A stretch of DNA of 64,000 nt from Pelobates cultripes (GCA_933207985.1 OW240917.1:239353410-239417409); one strand, 5' to 3'. Counted from the stretch's first letter, positions 38,001 to 48,900 are shown. Notes: generated by a model not told the origin, from the sequence alone. Made by a program: numbers and translations.

Positions 38001-41000
38001 ATTTGGTTGCAACGTTGTAATTTCAATGCATTTATTATTTCATTCATGTCAGTGGGATCTGGAACTGATTTAATTCAACGTATATTGAAGTTTGTACATT
38101 TTGATATACATATAGATTATCGACACAGTGCCTCTTGATGACAAGTCTCCTGATATGTTTGAGCCTTTCCGACCTTTGTATGAAGTTATACCAGATATGC
38201 CTCGTCCTCCAGATTCATTCTTCAAGGAAACCCCTGGTGGGTACACTCTCTATGTAAGCAAAATGCAAGAAATCTATGCAAAATACAAATATACAGCACT
38301 TTTCAAACTGTTTATTAAAGGACAACTGTCATTTCAAAACTTTTTTTTAGTATAATAATCCTTTCACCATTAATTTCCATAAAAATAATTTTAAAAAAAT
38401 AGTTCTATTTACCTTTTTCCAGCACCTAGACTACCTCGGTGCTACTGTCCTCTCCGCCTCCTCCACAAAATTGAGAAGGCATGGCTTCCTCCAGTGATGG
38501 TCCAGTCCAATGCTCGCATTTGTGATGAGCATCGCGAATGCATCCATTTCTCATAGAAAAGCACTGAATCCATGGGTTTTACTCTGTCAGTGCAGCAGAC
38601 CTCTAATGAAACCTTAAAGAGTTAAACATACAGAACCACTGCTCTCAAACCAGTTTATTGAGAATCCATGGTCTGGGAGATTTTAATAGTCCTTTAATAG
38701 TGTTGGATTCACAAGCACAGACCTTTATTTATGCATGCAATGTTTTCCTTCTTTGTTTGTGAACATATTGTAGAAGATACAGAACGTGCTGGTGTTTTAG
38801 TAGTAACTATTAGGCGTGTCTGTGAGGTTTGAGTGGCTGTATGCATCATCAAGCTGTACCGTCACTTTATGAAAAGCTCATGTAGTCTGTGTAGGAATTT
38901 AGCAAAAATTCCAGTGCAATCAAAAAATATCATAAGACAAAAAGGGGACTATTTTTGCTTAGATAGGCAGAAGCAGACATGTCACATTAGGGGTGTTTCA
39001 AAACATTGAAAGACCCCAAAACTGACAGTGCCACTGTATCTATATTGATTTGTACTCATGACGTCCTTTGAAATAAGATATTTAAGCATGGCAACTTGCA
39101 TTATCAAATCAAGGGTTAGGTTGAATACCCACAGATAAGGTTATCTCTGTTTGAACAAGGAATTTCCACATAGTCTTTAATGGGGAAGGTGCTATGTAGC
39201 AACAATTGATAAACCTATCTCTGATCACCAACGCAGCCCAAAGGTTTTTATTCCCCTCTTGAAACACGAGTTAAGTGGCAATTAAAGTGGTACTTTCAGA
39301 AATAATACACTACTGTCATCAAAAAAGTAAAATACACGTTTATACAACATAGTATTCGTAGAATCACAGTGCAGCTTTTATATAATAATAATAATATTTT
39401 TTTTTATAGTGCTTTTCTACCTGTGAGACTCAAAGCACTTTACAAATATAAAGACATAAAAGTTAGGAGTTTCTGAAGGTCAGATGAGTGGACTGAATGC
39501 CTGATGGAAGAGGTGGGTCTTTAGATTTTTTTTTTTTTAAAGTCTGTGCCTCTCTGATTGGCACGGTAAAGAGTTCCAGAAGGTAGGGGCAGTTTGGCTG
39601 AATGCCCTGGAACCTGAGTCTGTCTTTATTCTTGGCACTGACAAGAGGGATTTGCTGGCTGACCGAAGTGAATGGGATGGAATGTAGGGTGTCAGGAGCT
39701 CTTTCAGGTACTGTGGGCCTTGATTGTTTAAGGCTTTGACGGCTAGCAGGCCAATTTTAAAATATGTTTTCGCCACTTAATTGTAAGCCAGGGAGTGGAG
39801 AACAGGTGTTATCTGGCAGGAACGAGTTTGATTGGTTAGTAGTCCGGCTGCTGCATTTTGTACAGTCTGAAGGCGATGGAGTTCTTTTTCTGGGAGACAA
39901 ATGCATGGATTAATGTTTGCATATCATCCAGTGAGTTTTGTCATGCCTAGGACAGCACAAAACCAGGATACACCACTGGATGTAGCAAGTGTGTGCATAC
40001 AGGCTATAGTGTGTGTGTATGTGTAGGTGATGTAGTGTTTGTAGAGAGTGTGTGTTTAGGGGTGTAGTATGTGTTTGCTTACAAGGAATTTAGTTTGTGT
40101 ATGTTAGGAGTGTAGTGTGTGCGTGTATATATATGAGTCAAGTGTGTGTTTGAAGGACCCAGAATGTGTATAGGAGATCTAGTGAGTGTGCGTATATAAC
40201 GGATTCAGAGTGTATATAGAGATCTAGTGTGTGTATGTGTGTAGATGATACAGAGTTGGGTAAGGGATCTAGTGTCTGGAATGTAATGTGTTTAGGGGTG
40301 CAGTATGTGTGTGAGGGGTGCAGTATGTGTGTGTATATATATATATATAAGTATTGTGTATGTATGTGGTGCAGTGTGTTGGGGGGTTCTGTGTGTATGT
40401 GAAGGGTGCAGTGGGTGTGTGTGAGGGGTGCAGTGTGTGAGGGTGATGTGTGTAAGTGCTAAGTGTGATATGTGTGAGAGTGTTGTGTATAATGTGTGTG
40501 AGAGTGCTGTGCGTGATGTGTGTGAGAGTGCTGTGTATGATGTGTGTGATAGTGCTGAGTGTGATGTGTGTGAGAGTGCTGTGTATGATATGTGTGAGAG
40601 TGCTGAGTGTGATGTGTGTGAGAGTGCTGTGCATGATGTGTGTGAGTGCTGTGTATGATGTGTGTGAGAGTGCTGTGTGTGATGTGTGTGAGAGTGCTGT
40701 GTATAATGTGTGTGATAGTGCTGAGTGTGATGTGTGTGCGAGTGCTGTGTATGATGTGTGTGAGTGCTGAGTATGGTGTGTGTGAGAGTGCTGTGTGTGA
40801 TGTGTGTGAGAGTGCTGTGTATAATGTGTGTGAGAGTGCTGTGTATAATGTGTGTGAGTGTGCTGTGCATGATGTGTGTGAGTGCTGTGTATGATGTGTG
40901 TGAGAGTGCTGAGTGTGATGTGTGTGTGTGAATGTTAGAAGGGATTGTGTGTTGGGGGGTAAAAAAACAAATACAAAAACTAAGCAAGCATTATATCCCC

Positions 41001-44000
41001 CCCTCCCTTCTTACCTTTAGCCTGGGGGTGAGGGGGTGGCACAGTGGTACCTGGGAGAGAGAGTGGGGTGGACCGGCACTCTCACACCATCCCTGGCTAG
41101 AGTTCACTCTCGCGAGATCGGGGCGTTGCCATGGCACCGCTCCGGATCTCGCGAGAGGAACCCGGCAGAGCTGCAAGATAGAGCTCCGCCGGGTCCTCCT
41201 CTCCCTTCAGCCACATGTCTGTCCAAGTGGGCCGGCATTTGCCCGGTGTGCCCGATGGCCAGTCCGGGCCTGTCTGGTGCAATTAAGTGTTGTATCCTGG
41301 CTATGTTTTTCAGATGAAAGTAGGCAGATTTTATTACAGAGGAAATCTGCTGTTTAAATGATAGTCCAGAGTCAATCAGCACTCCGAGGTTTCGTACCTT
41401 TGATGAACTAATGAGTTCAGAGCCTCCAAGCTCCAGACCAGTTGGGTGATCGTGGGATAATTTTGTTACCTGGGGTCACCTCACCAAGAGTAACTCTGTT
41501 TTGTCCAGGTTCACTTTAAGCAAACTAGCATTCATCCATTCTATGAGGTCTGCTAAGCAACTGTTGATGCAGCATGTTGGGTCAGTGGTATCTGGAGCAG
41601 AGGAGAAGTGTTCTTTTAACCTTAGGTAGGTTAGCAGCACATAAGAGACATCTCAAAGTGTCCAGTCAAGGTCTTTTTGGCTTATTTATGGTGGCTTTAG
41701 TATATTCCGTACCTTACAGTCGCTTGCAAATTATTCCTACCTACCAATTCATCTCAGTCTTGACTGCAAACATTTAACCACTTCCTCCAGTGCAGTAACC
41801 TTTTAAACCACACGATGGCACTTCATATTATTGCGTTTTTTTAATAACCTGTCATGCCCTTAACAATTTACACTCACTAGCATTTTAGCTATACATTGTG
41901 CTAGCAGTTTTGCTATCAAATGTATAGTTCTGGAGAAAAACCTATTTAAAATTAGGTTCTTCTCCCAGATGTCCTGTTTCATAACAATTTCACTTGAAAC
42001 AATGCCTTATCATTAAGAACATTTTGGAATACAGCAGCTCTGACCTAAACTGATACCGTATCTCGAGTAAACACATTTTTTTAACGTTTAGTCTAATATG
42101 TTAAAATGTGTATCATTATAAATAAAGTTTTTAAAATCCTCAAATTACTAAGCATTTTTGTATTACTGTAGCATTTACTTTCAAGGATAAAAAAAAGAAA
42201 ATATAAACACTTGCTATGTTGTGTTAACCTTGTGGCGAAGCTCCTGTACTCTGACTGAGTACCTCCCCCAGGTCAGCTTCCTCTCTGCTACCAGAGACTC
42301 TGGAGCGCTCCAGACCCAATTGCCGAAGCTTGACTGGTGTCTCTGAAGACCATTTCTCTTCTTGCATTTTCTATAATATATTTAGGGTACTCCCTTTCCT
42401 TAAATCTATTTAAAGGGTTAAAAATAGCCATATGTGTTTATAATCACTATCCCTCCCTCTTTATACACATTTTTTTTTTAACAGTTTCTTTGCTATTTTT
42501 TGGTGCTTTCAAAGCCTCTTTTAATCTTGTTAATTTTTATCAGATAATATTTTCTCTCCATCTACTCTTACTCCTTCTTAGAGTGTTGCTACCAAACTGA
42601 ATGTATAATATTATTATACAATGATTAGAGGCACAGTATATCTAATTTGCATGCGCGGTTCATGCATTAGGTGAAACTATCTTTTTAACAGTCAAGATGT
42701 CTCCCTTATTTAGAGCTTGGAAATCCCGATGACGAGGAACCTGAGCTTGGGCTAAAGGAAGTCGTCTGCTCTCCATCCGCAGCTTTTCAAACTTCCATAC
42801 CTCAAGATGAGCAAGTGTGGGTGCATTCACAGTCAGATCAACAGGGAGAAGAAATACGAAGTGACCCTATAGGTCTGTGTATACATATAATCCAGCATTC
42901 CACAGTAACCATATACAGCAGGAATTAACAAACCAGATGTTTTAAGGGGTTAAAGTTGACCTATCATTTGCAAAGACATGAAATATATATTATGTAAAAT
43001 AAAACATGTCTCCAGCATGTACATTGCTCCAGAATCAGAGTAGGTGTGTTATGGCACCGATGAAGCCTGGTGTTGGCTTTGCTATACTTGTAAACTCTGA
43101 TTTCATATACAAATAAAACCAGTTTAATTGCTTCTGGGTTACCGTCTGCTCCTGTCTAATCTGAATATTCATTCCTGATTTCCAGGAGAGGCTTCCAACT
43201 TTGTACCACATGCAAGGGATGTGCATAGCTGGGCATCCAGTAATGAAGATTTCTGTGACAGTATAGAAGAAGTAGAACGTGTACAGGTAAGAAAGCTTCA
43301 AGGGAAATCATTAGAATTCTGTTACAAAGAGTGCCAATTAGAGCGTAAACTATTTAAAGGACCACTATAGTGCCAGGAAAACATAATCGTTTTCCTGGCA
43401 CTATAGGGTCTCTAGGTCCCCCCCCCCCACCCTTAGGGTCCCCGTCCCGCCGGGCTCTAGGGTGAGGAAGGGGTTTAACACATACCTTTTCTCCACTGCC
43501 GGGCTCCCTCGGGGGTGGGGACTCTCCTCCTCCTTTCCCCCGTCATCGTCTGAATGTGCATGCGTGGCACGAGCCGTGTGCGCATTCAGCCAGTCCATAG
43601 GAAAGCATTCTCTGAAACTGCTATGTTTACAGCAGAAAGGGTTAATCCTAGATGGACCTGGCACCTAGACCACTTCATTGAGCTGAAGTGGTCTGGGAGT
43701 CTATAGTGGTCCTTTAAGGAACACTCCTGACTGGCGTTAACCCATTCTAGCTTTATTTTACACTTTATTTAACATATTCAAAAATATATGCAAAAACAAT
43801 GAAGTAAACATAATAAAATAATAAAATTAAAAAAATTAAAAGATACTCACGCATGCTGTTGCCATATTTGCTGTAAAACCCAGGCTTTGTAGCTTCAGCA
43901 ATGAGCTCTGCCCTGGCTAGGAATTGACTCAGCCAGTCAAGACACACAAATAACTTTCAAAGTGATACTTGGCTTATCTTAATAATTCACAGCAAAGCTT

Positions 44001-47000
44001 TATGGTTCACCCAAGAGAGTTGTAATCAGTTGTTTGCTTTCTGTCATAGAATACTGTGAAAGCTCCTGTGAAGATGGGAGTTTATTATACTTATAGTGAT
44101 TATGGCAACTTTTCACATTCATAAAACACTATCAGGGTTATTCAGTAAAGTGAGAATTCAAAGTAAATTTAAAACTTTTGGCCGAAATAGCCAAGCTTAA
44201 ATCACAACTGAGTTAAAGAATATTTTTACTTGATTATTTTGGCCTTAATATTTTTAAATACTCTTTTGAGTTTTCACTTTAGTAAATAACCATGTTTCTG
44301 TAGGAGGCAGGAAGTATAAACATTAGATGACTCTTTACAGGAAGTGTTTAGGAAGGTTGTGTAACTATGGTGTGATGGAGGTGTTACTATGGCTGCATAA
44401 AGAAAGTGATTTAACGCCTAACTGGCAATGAACTGAAGAGTGAGACTGCAGCGGCATGATCTGTACACCAAAACTGCTTTATTAAGCTAAAGTTGTTTTG
44501 GTGACTATAGTGTCCCTTTCATCTTCTTCTGAATGCTACTACTGCAGGGCAAGCCTTTTCATGTGCTGCCCATCATGGTGGTAACCCTAGTTATGTTGCT
44601 CTGAGTGTCCTATTCTATGTTAAATGACCTAGACATCTTTTACATTTTTTGTGAGGATGTCCTCTGCATCTGTAGCTTGCAATACCACAAATGGTCACAT
44701 GGGTAAGATATAATCTTTACAGCCCTTATTACTGAATGCTAAAGGAGTTTGTTCAGATAGTCTTTGTGAGTTAACAAATATGTATGCTAGGAATTTTAAC
44801 AAATAGTAAGTTCAGGTTAGTAGACCAAATTATTATTATTTTATAAAGTGCCATAGTACTGTGCAATAGGTGGACTAACAAACAAGTAGTTGCAACGGGA
44901 CATGTTAGACATACAGGAATAGAAGCATCTGAGGCCCCTTCTCAAACAAACTTACATTCTAGGTGGGGTGGGGTATTTTGACACAAGAGATAAGGGTGGG
45001 ATGTAATAGAAAAGTAGGTTGTTAGAAGAGTCTACAATGAAGTTGTGAAGTGTGTACTCCTGCCCTCACTGTCCAAAATAGTGCCCTGATCGGAGAATCC
45101 GTGCCCAAGTTCAATCCAGGGTGGAGTTCCATGTGTGCTGATGTTTAGTCCTGGTCTCCAAAAAGAGGTTCACGGACCTCTGTGGAAGGAAATGCTCTCA
45201 AGCCCAAGGTATCATCAGATGGCTCCTTGTCTCCCTGACCTCACTTCCAGATAGCGCTCTAGTTGGAGTTCGGGGGACCTAGCTATACCCACTTAAAGAT
45301 TGACTGGATGTCGGCATTGTCCTGATTCGAAGAACAGTTCCAGAGAATCACCTGGTCAGGCGCTCAAAATGTAAATCGAGTCCAAGCAATCCCCAGAGGT
45401 CCTCAAGTCTGGCTGGGAAGCACAGTAAGCTTCCAAGGCCCCCATACCTCTCCTCACAGTGACAATGCCCCTTTAGAGGCTCTTGGGACCAGTCCCATAG
45501 TATATGGGCAGGAAACTGGCCTTCTAGCCTCTCCAGAAGTCTGTGGCAAGGGAGCCTCCATCACAACATGAAATGTGAAGAAAAGGCAGGAAAGAAATCT
45601 AATGAAGTCTAAAAATACAGGCTAATATGCCAAGTTACTTAACTTGCGCACTCACATTTTTATAGTCTCTTTTTATAGTTTAGTAACTGGGCTAACAGAG
45701 GCTCACGCTGCTCCCCCAGCCTAGACAATTGTTTGACCTATAAGCCAGATGACAAACCATTGGGTGCAAACCAGGAGTTTCCCCGGATACAAGACGTGGT
45801 TTTGCAGAAATTGTACAAGTCACAGAACTTGGGAAAAATAGATGTGATTCTTTCAGCTTGTTTGAGCAGATCTCTTACCACTTTCTGTTCCTGAACATCC
45901 ATCTTATCTACTGCCAAACTACTACTTTTTTTAGTCCAACCAGCGCTGCAGAATATGTTGGTGCTTTATTAATAATAATCATATTTAGTCTGTCAGTAAC
46001 CCTCACGCATAACTTTCAGGGAGATGCCAAAGTCAGTCAAACCACCACCATTTGTGTCTCCTTTGGCTTGATGAATCACTGAATTCTCCTGTAGAAATTA
46101 CTTTCCCTATGTTACATTCATTTTTGGAATTGTTCTGCAGGTGTTTGAAGATATCGATTCCCAGATCAAACCTCACCTTTTTCAACCAGCCTCAGACGCC
46201 ACAACCCCAAATGAGCACAGCAGGAGGCAGAAGCGAACCACACTGAGGGATACTGAATGTGATGTAGAGATAGGTACAAATCAGACATGTAATCTAAGGA
46301 GGTTTGGGTGTACCTGGAATTGTAAAGGAGCATGTATTGTATGTATATTTCTCTCAAAGCTTCTAACTATATATTTTATGGAAAATATTTCAATTTTGCA
46401 TTTTAGTGACTCAGTCAACTAGTGAATCCTGGCTTGTGAGCTCTGGAGAAACATTCAATTCAGACATGCCCAGTGGATCACAGATCAGGAAAGAGCATTC
46501 ACCTCACCAGCTGAGCCCCCAGATTGCTGCCACAGTGGATGCCCTGCAAGCATCCATCCAGGGCATCAGTCAGCGTCTTGAAAGTCTGGAAAAGATGCTG
46601 CAGGTTACCCAACATCATTAATCTGTTAAAATGTGTTACAGAGGCTGATATTTTACAACATGTGTCTGTGTGTGTCCTTTTGATAAATAGACTTTAAAAG
46701 TTTATTTATGTATTTATTATCCTATTATCCCGTTACATGAGAAAAAGCCCTCTTTTCTTCTTTCAGGCTCAGCTGTTGGAGGAAACTCCACATCAACCTG
46801 ACAAAGAGATGGTGAGTTATCTTGTCAATAACTCCATATAGCATACATACAATAGGAAGCAGACAGATCCCCATAGTCCCCAGGAGTGTGCACTGTGGAG
46901 AATGTATTAAATCACCTCTGCACACAGTGATCTGCATTCTAGTCATACATGCATTGGGAACTGAACTGAATAATTCAAGGACTCACAACAATGTTTAAAT

Positions 47001-48615
47001 CAGATTGCCCAAGCAGCACCACATTCATTTTGCTGTGTTTTGTAGCATTATCAAGGAGATTTGTACAAATCACTGTTGTAGCAAAGTGCAAGAAATTAGT
47101 AGGTGTCACTGCTGGAGCGGTGGAAAAATACTTAGCAATATTGTAGCAGAATAAGAGAGATTTGTGCTTATCACTTTTTTAGCAAAGTGAGAGAGATTTG
47201 CTATGTCACTGTTGTAGCAGAGTGAGAGAGTCATGTACATATCACTCCTGTAGCAGAGGGTGAGTACATATCACTGTTGTAGCAGAGTGAGAGAGATTTG
47301 TACATATTACTGTTGTAGCAGAGTGAGAGAGATTTGTACATATTACTGTTGTAGCAGAGTGAGAGAGATTTGTACATATTACTGTTGTAGCAGAGTGAGA
47401 GAGATTTGTACATACTGTTGTAGCAGAGTGAGAGAGATTTGTACATATTACTGTTGTAGCAGAGTGAGAGAGATTTGTACATATTACTGTTGTAGCAGAG
47501 TGAGAGAGATTTGTACATACTGTTGTAGCAGAGTGAGAGAGATTTGTACATATCACTGTTGTAGCAGAGTGAGAGAGTCGTGTACATATCACTGTTGTAG
47601 CAGAGCGTGAGTACATATCACTGTTGTAACAGAGTGAAAGAGTTTTGTACATATCACTGTTGTAGCAGAGTGAGAGAGATGTGTTCATATTACTGTTGTA
47701 GCAGAGTGATAAAGCTTTGTACCTATCACTGCTTTAGCAGATTGGAAAGAACTGAGGGATACTCTATTTCTACAAAAATCCATATCTAGAAGACTCACAG
47801 GGTTATTTATTAAATTGAGAATGGTTGGGAATTCAAAGTGAATTTCAAATTTAAGGCCAAAGTAGCTGACCTGAAAGCTGAATACAAACGTATTCCTAAC
47901 ACTTTAGTTGGAAAAACACATTTCAGGTACCCAGCTTCCTTGCCTCCTGTTATAAAGTTAATTTACCTTTTTCCAGCATGGCGCTGCTCTCGTTGTGGCT
48001 AGCTCTGTCCACGCTCCGCCCCCTTGGCTGAGCTCATCATCTCAGTTAATCCGATGCTTTCCCATTTGAAAGCATTGCGTGAAAAACACTGCACTGAGTC
48101 AGTCAGTATCTCCTCATAGAGATACATTGAATCAATGTATCTCTGTGGGGAGGGGGCAGCTGAACGTTAGTGCTGCACATTGTGCAGCACTGACCGAGGA
48201 AGCACCTCTAGTGGCCATCTGTGTGACTGCCACTAGAGGTGTTACTAGGCAGCAAGTTAAACACTACCTTTTCTCTGAAAAGGCATTGTTTACATTAAAA
48301 AGCCTGCAGTGACAGGCTATAGACACCAGAACAAATACAATAAGCTGTAATTGTTCTGGTGACTCTAGAGTCCCTTTGAGTAAATAACCCTGTGACGCTT
48401 CTATCTATGGATTTGTAGTAGACAGTGGGTGTCTTGTACATGTTGAAAGTATTACTCCTTTAATATTATTAATACCTTTGCACCTCAGCATATTTCCTTT
48501 ATTTCAGAAATCTTGGATCTCTCTCTTCATCCAATCTCGGACTCTGTTCTTTATTTTTGTCTGGCCGTTCATTGTGCACTGGCTGTTGCGTAGATCGTAC
48601 CGATGGAAAAGATGA
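34924..48615 (+). CDS. acbd4: acyl-CoA-binding domain protein, ACBD4/5 family; ten coding exons
   Basis: Coding exons: 34924-35005, 36113-36233, 36494-36578, 38116-38236, 42714-42872, 43186-43286, 46141-46273, 46407-46603, 46767-46811 and 48508-48615. They join in frame to 1152 nt (383 residues plus TGA), and every junction has AG/GT ends. An acyl-CoA-binding domain spans about residues 12-100, with the family signatures YKQAT (44-48) and KWDAW (67-71). Residues 211-217 (DFCDSIE), after an acidic N-E, form an FFAT-like motif that in this family binds ER VAP proteins. Residues about 309-339 look like a coiled coil. A hydrophobic segment at about 360-375 followed by RRSYRWKR is a tail anchor of the peroxisomal type. 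Known role of the family: binding long-chain acyl-CoA and tethering peroxisomes to the ER. ATG 34924 is chosen because an in-frame TGA lies at 34873 with no other ATG between. ACBD4 is preferred to ACBD5 because hexim1 is the next gene; ACBD5 cannot be excluded without a tree. Confidence 0.92.
35006..36112 (+). other. acbd4: acbd4 intron 1 (between coding exons 1 and 2)
   Basis: AT-rich intron with no recognisable mobile element apart from poly-T tracts. The donor is gtaggt and the acceptor attag. Confidence 0.8.
36113..36233 (+). CDS. acbd4: acbd4 coding exon 2
   Basis: Encodes residues 28-68, the core of the acyl-CoA-binding domain with [15 protein letters not shown] and [11 protein letters not shown]. 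The acceptor is attag at 36112 and the donor gtaatt at 36234. The exon enters in phase 1 and leaves in phase 2. Confidence 0.93.
36494..36578 (+). CDS. acbd4: acbd4 coding exon 3
   Basis: Encodes residues 68-96 ([19 protein letters not shown] and following), the last helices of the acyl-CoA-binding domain. The acceptor is cttaag at 36493 and the donor gtatga at 36579. The exon ends in phase 0. Confidence 0.93.
36579..38115 (+). other. acbd4: acbd4 intron 3 with a MITE
   Basis: Includes a piggyBac-type MITE of about 540 bp (about 36945-37482). The right end GGTGACTATAGTGTTCCTTTAA is clear; the left end (TAAACAACTTTAGCTTAATG) is degenerate. Confidence 0.65.
38116..38236 (+). CDS. acbd4: acbd4 coding exon 4
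   Basis: Encodes residues 97-136 ([20 protein letters not shown] and following), the end of the domain and the start of the linker. The donor gtgggt at 38237 is chosen over gtacac at 38241 because only the former keeps exon 5 open; the latter would meet a stop after a few codons. Confidence 0.88.
39937..41283. mobile_element. insertion with TG minisatellite and TCTCGCGAGA palindromes
   Basis: Splits the LINE above. It comprises (TG)-rich sequence with a 22-bp minisatellite (about 40435-40930) and a GC-rich end (41000-41280) with two TCTCGCGAGA palindromes. No coding capacity. Boundaries are placed from the break in the LINE frame and are good to about 15 bp. Confidence 0.65.
40435..40930. 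repeat. 22-bp minisatellite, about 22 copies
   Basis: The unit is close to GTGTGTGAGAGTGCTGTGTA plus TGAT, with variants (GAGTGTGAT, GCATGAT, and a deleted GAGAGT). It creates long spurious frames on both strands. Confidence 0.9.
42714..42872 (+). CDS. acbd4: acbd4 coding exon 5
   Basis: Encodes residues 137-189, an acidic, low-complexity linker ([15 protein letters not shown] and following) as found between the binding domain and the FFAT motif in this family. The acceptor is atttag at 42713 and the donor gtctgt at 42873. This is the least conserved exon; it is supported by frame and splice sites rather than by motif. Confidence 0.75.
42873..43185 (+). other. acbd4: acbd4 intron 5
   Basis: Short intron (313 bp) with no recognisable element. 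Confidence 0.8.
43186..43286 (+). CDS. acbd4: acbd4 coding exon 6, carrying the FFAT-like motif
   Basis: Encodes residues 190-223, including [17 protein letters not shown]. The acidic run followed by D-F-C-D-S-I-E fits the FFAT-like VAP-binding pattern, with F at position 2, D at 4, S at 5 and E at 7. The acceptor is tttccag at 43185 and the donor gtaaga at 43287. The exon ends in phase 0. Confidence 0.9.
43358..43713. mobile_element. piggyBac-type MITE, 356 bp, TTAA target
   Basis: TTAA flanks at 43354-43357 and 43714-43717. The terminal repeat is AGGACCACTATAG / CTATAGTGGTCCT. The interior GCCAGGAAAACATAATCG is mirrored at once by CGTTTTCCTGGC, forming a terminal hairpin. Confidence 0.9.
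44134..44292. mobile_element. inverted-repeat MITE (GGGTTATTCAGTAAAGTGAG family)
   Basis: The left arm GGGTTATTCAGTAAAGTGAG is mirrored by TTTTCACTTTAGTAAATAACC on the right. Related to the elements at 3258 and 47796. Confidence 0.7.
46141..46273 (+). CDS. acbd4: acbd4 coding exon 7
   Basis: Encodes residues 224-267, a polar linker ([20 protein letters not shown] and following). The acceptor is ttctgcag at 46140 and the donor gtacaa at 46274. The exon ends in phase 1. Confidence 0.82.
46407..46603 (+). CDS. acbd4: acbd4 coding exon 8, coiled coil
   Basis: Encodes residues 268-333. The C-terminal half ([20 protein letters not shown] and onward) has heptad-like hydrophobic spacing and is a predicted coiled coil typical of ACBD4/5. 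The acceptor is tttttag-like at 46406 and the donor gttacc at 46604 is somewhat weak. The exon ends in phase 0. Confidence 0.9.
46767..46811 (+). CDS. acbd4: acbd4 coding exon 9 (15 codons)
   Basis: Short phase-0 exon encoding [15 protein letters not shown]. It extends the coiled coil and leads to the tail anchor. The acceptor is ctttcag at 46766 and the donor gtgagt at 46812. Confidence 0.85.
47140..47735. repeat. 33/36-bp minisatellite, about 16 copies
   Basis: The unit is close to GTAGCAGAGTGAGAGAGATT + TGTACATATTACTGTT (36 bp). Some units lack ATT (33 bp) and two are shortened. The long coding-looking frames on both strands come from the repeat length being a multiple of three. Confidence 0.9.
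47796..48394. mobile_element. inverted-repeat MITE carrying a second MITE inside
   Basis: CACAGGGTTATTTATTAAA at the left mirrors GAGTAAATAACCCTGTG at the right. Between lies a piggyBac-type MITE whose internal CAATAAGCTGTAATTGTTCTGG matches the element at 60564. The nesting implies an order of insertion. Confidence 0.65.
48508..48615 (+). CDS. acbd4: acbd4 coding exon 10, tail anchor and stop
   Basis: Encodes residues 349-383 and TGA (48613-48615). The hydrophobic segment [16 protein letters not shown] is followed by [10 protein letters not shown]-terminal membrane segment with a short basic tail is the known peroxisomal tail-anchor signal of ACBD4 and ACBD5. The acceptor is tatttcag at 48507. 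Confidence 0.93.
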   Translation, partial: KSWISLFIQSRTLFFIFVWPFIVHWLLRRSYRWKR

Positions 48616-48900
48616 CCTGCCTTCTACCTCAATCAAACTATCAATTTTTAATGTTCAAACATTCATGGAGCCACAAGTAAATGCAATAATTAGACATGAG
48701 CAGGGGAAAATATACTGTAGAAACCTGAGGACTGAGAGAAATCTGATTTTTTTTTTGCTGCTGGAGATTGAAGCTCCCATGGTTTGCTGGCCAGCTTCGT
48801 CATGCAGCAAGACATCCAAAGTCAACCATCACAGGATAATCATTACACAGTACACGGCTCTGACACTTGCCTGACAATAAATCCCTCAGTCGTTCCTTGA
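48616..48900 (+). other. acbd4: acbd4 3' UTR with polyadenylation signal
   Basis: Non-coding sequence after the acbd4 stop. A canonical AATAAA lies at 48876-48881, so cleavage is expected near 48900. A poly-T run and an (ACTACA-like) repeat relic are absent here, so it looks like ordinary UTR. Confidence 0.6.

Larger units (their letters stand above)
39380..41610 (-). pseudogene. L2-like LINE interrupted by a later insertion
   Basis: Minus-strand frames read [20 protein letters not shown] at 41290-41382, and then, after a gap, [29 protein letters not shown] and [16 protein letters not shown] with TFWNSLP (39537-39960). They are consecutive parts of one L2-type polymerase. The 39940-41280 segment between them is foreign. 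The 3' tail is at about 39385-39435 (AATAATAATA on the plus strand). Confidence 0.85.
38237..42713 (+). other. acbd4: acbd4 intron 4 (4.5 kb) with nested repeats
   Basis: Mostly mobile DNA: an L2-like LINE on the minus strand interrupted by a later element with a TG minisatellite, described separately. The remainder is AT-rich. Confidence 0.75.
43287..46140 (+). other. acbd4: acbd4 intron 6
   Basis: Holds MITEs at 43358, 44134 and about 44330-44518, a LINE tail fragment (TATAAAGTGCCATAGTACTG, 44840) and another near 45856-45985 (CAGCGCTGCAGAATATGTTG). The block at 45050-45840 is not classified. Confidence 0.7.
46812..48507 (+). other. acbd4: acbd4 intron 9 with minisatellite and nested MITE
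   Basis: Contains the 36-bp minisatellite at about 47140-47735 and a nested MITE at 47796-48394. The donor gtgagt and acceptor ttcag are standard. Confidence 0.75.

Noticed and set aside
38237..38246. Alternative acbd4 exon 4 donor gtacac at 38241
   Set aside because: It would put exon 5 out of frame with an early stop; the donor at 38237 gives a continuous 384-codon frame.
40269..40987. Long His/Thr/Ser-rich and Cys/Val-rich frames on both strands
   Set aside because: Produced by the 22-bp TG minisatellite, with no start context, splice sites or homologous motif.
47231..47688. Repetitive frames of 116-148 codons in acbd4 intron 9
   Set aside because: Products of the 33/36-bp minisatellite, lying inside an intron.
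47140..47735. CRISPR-like array
   Set aside because: Units are contiguous without unique spacers, and this is an animal genome. It is a minisatellite.
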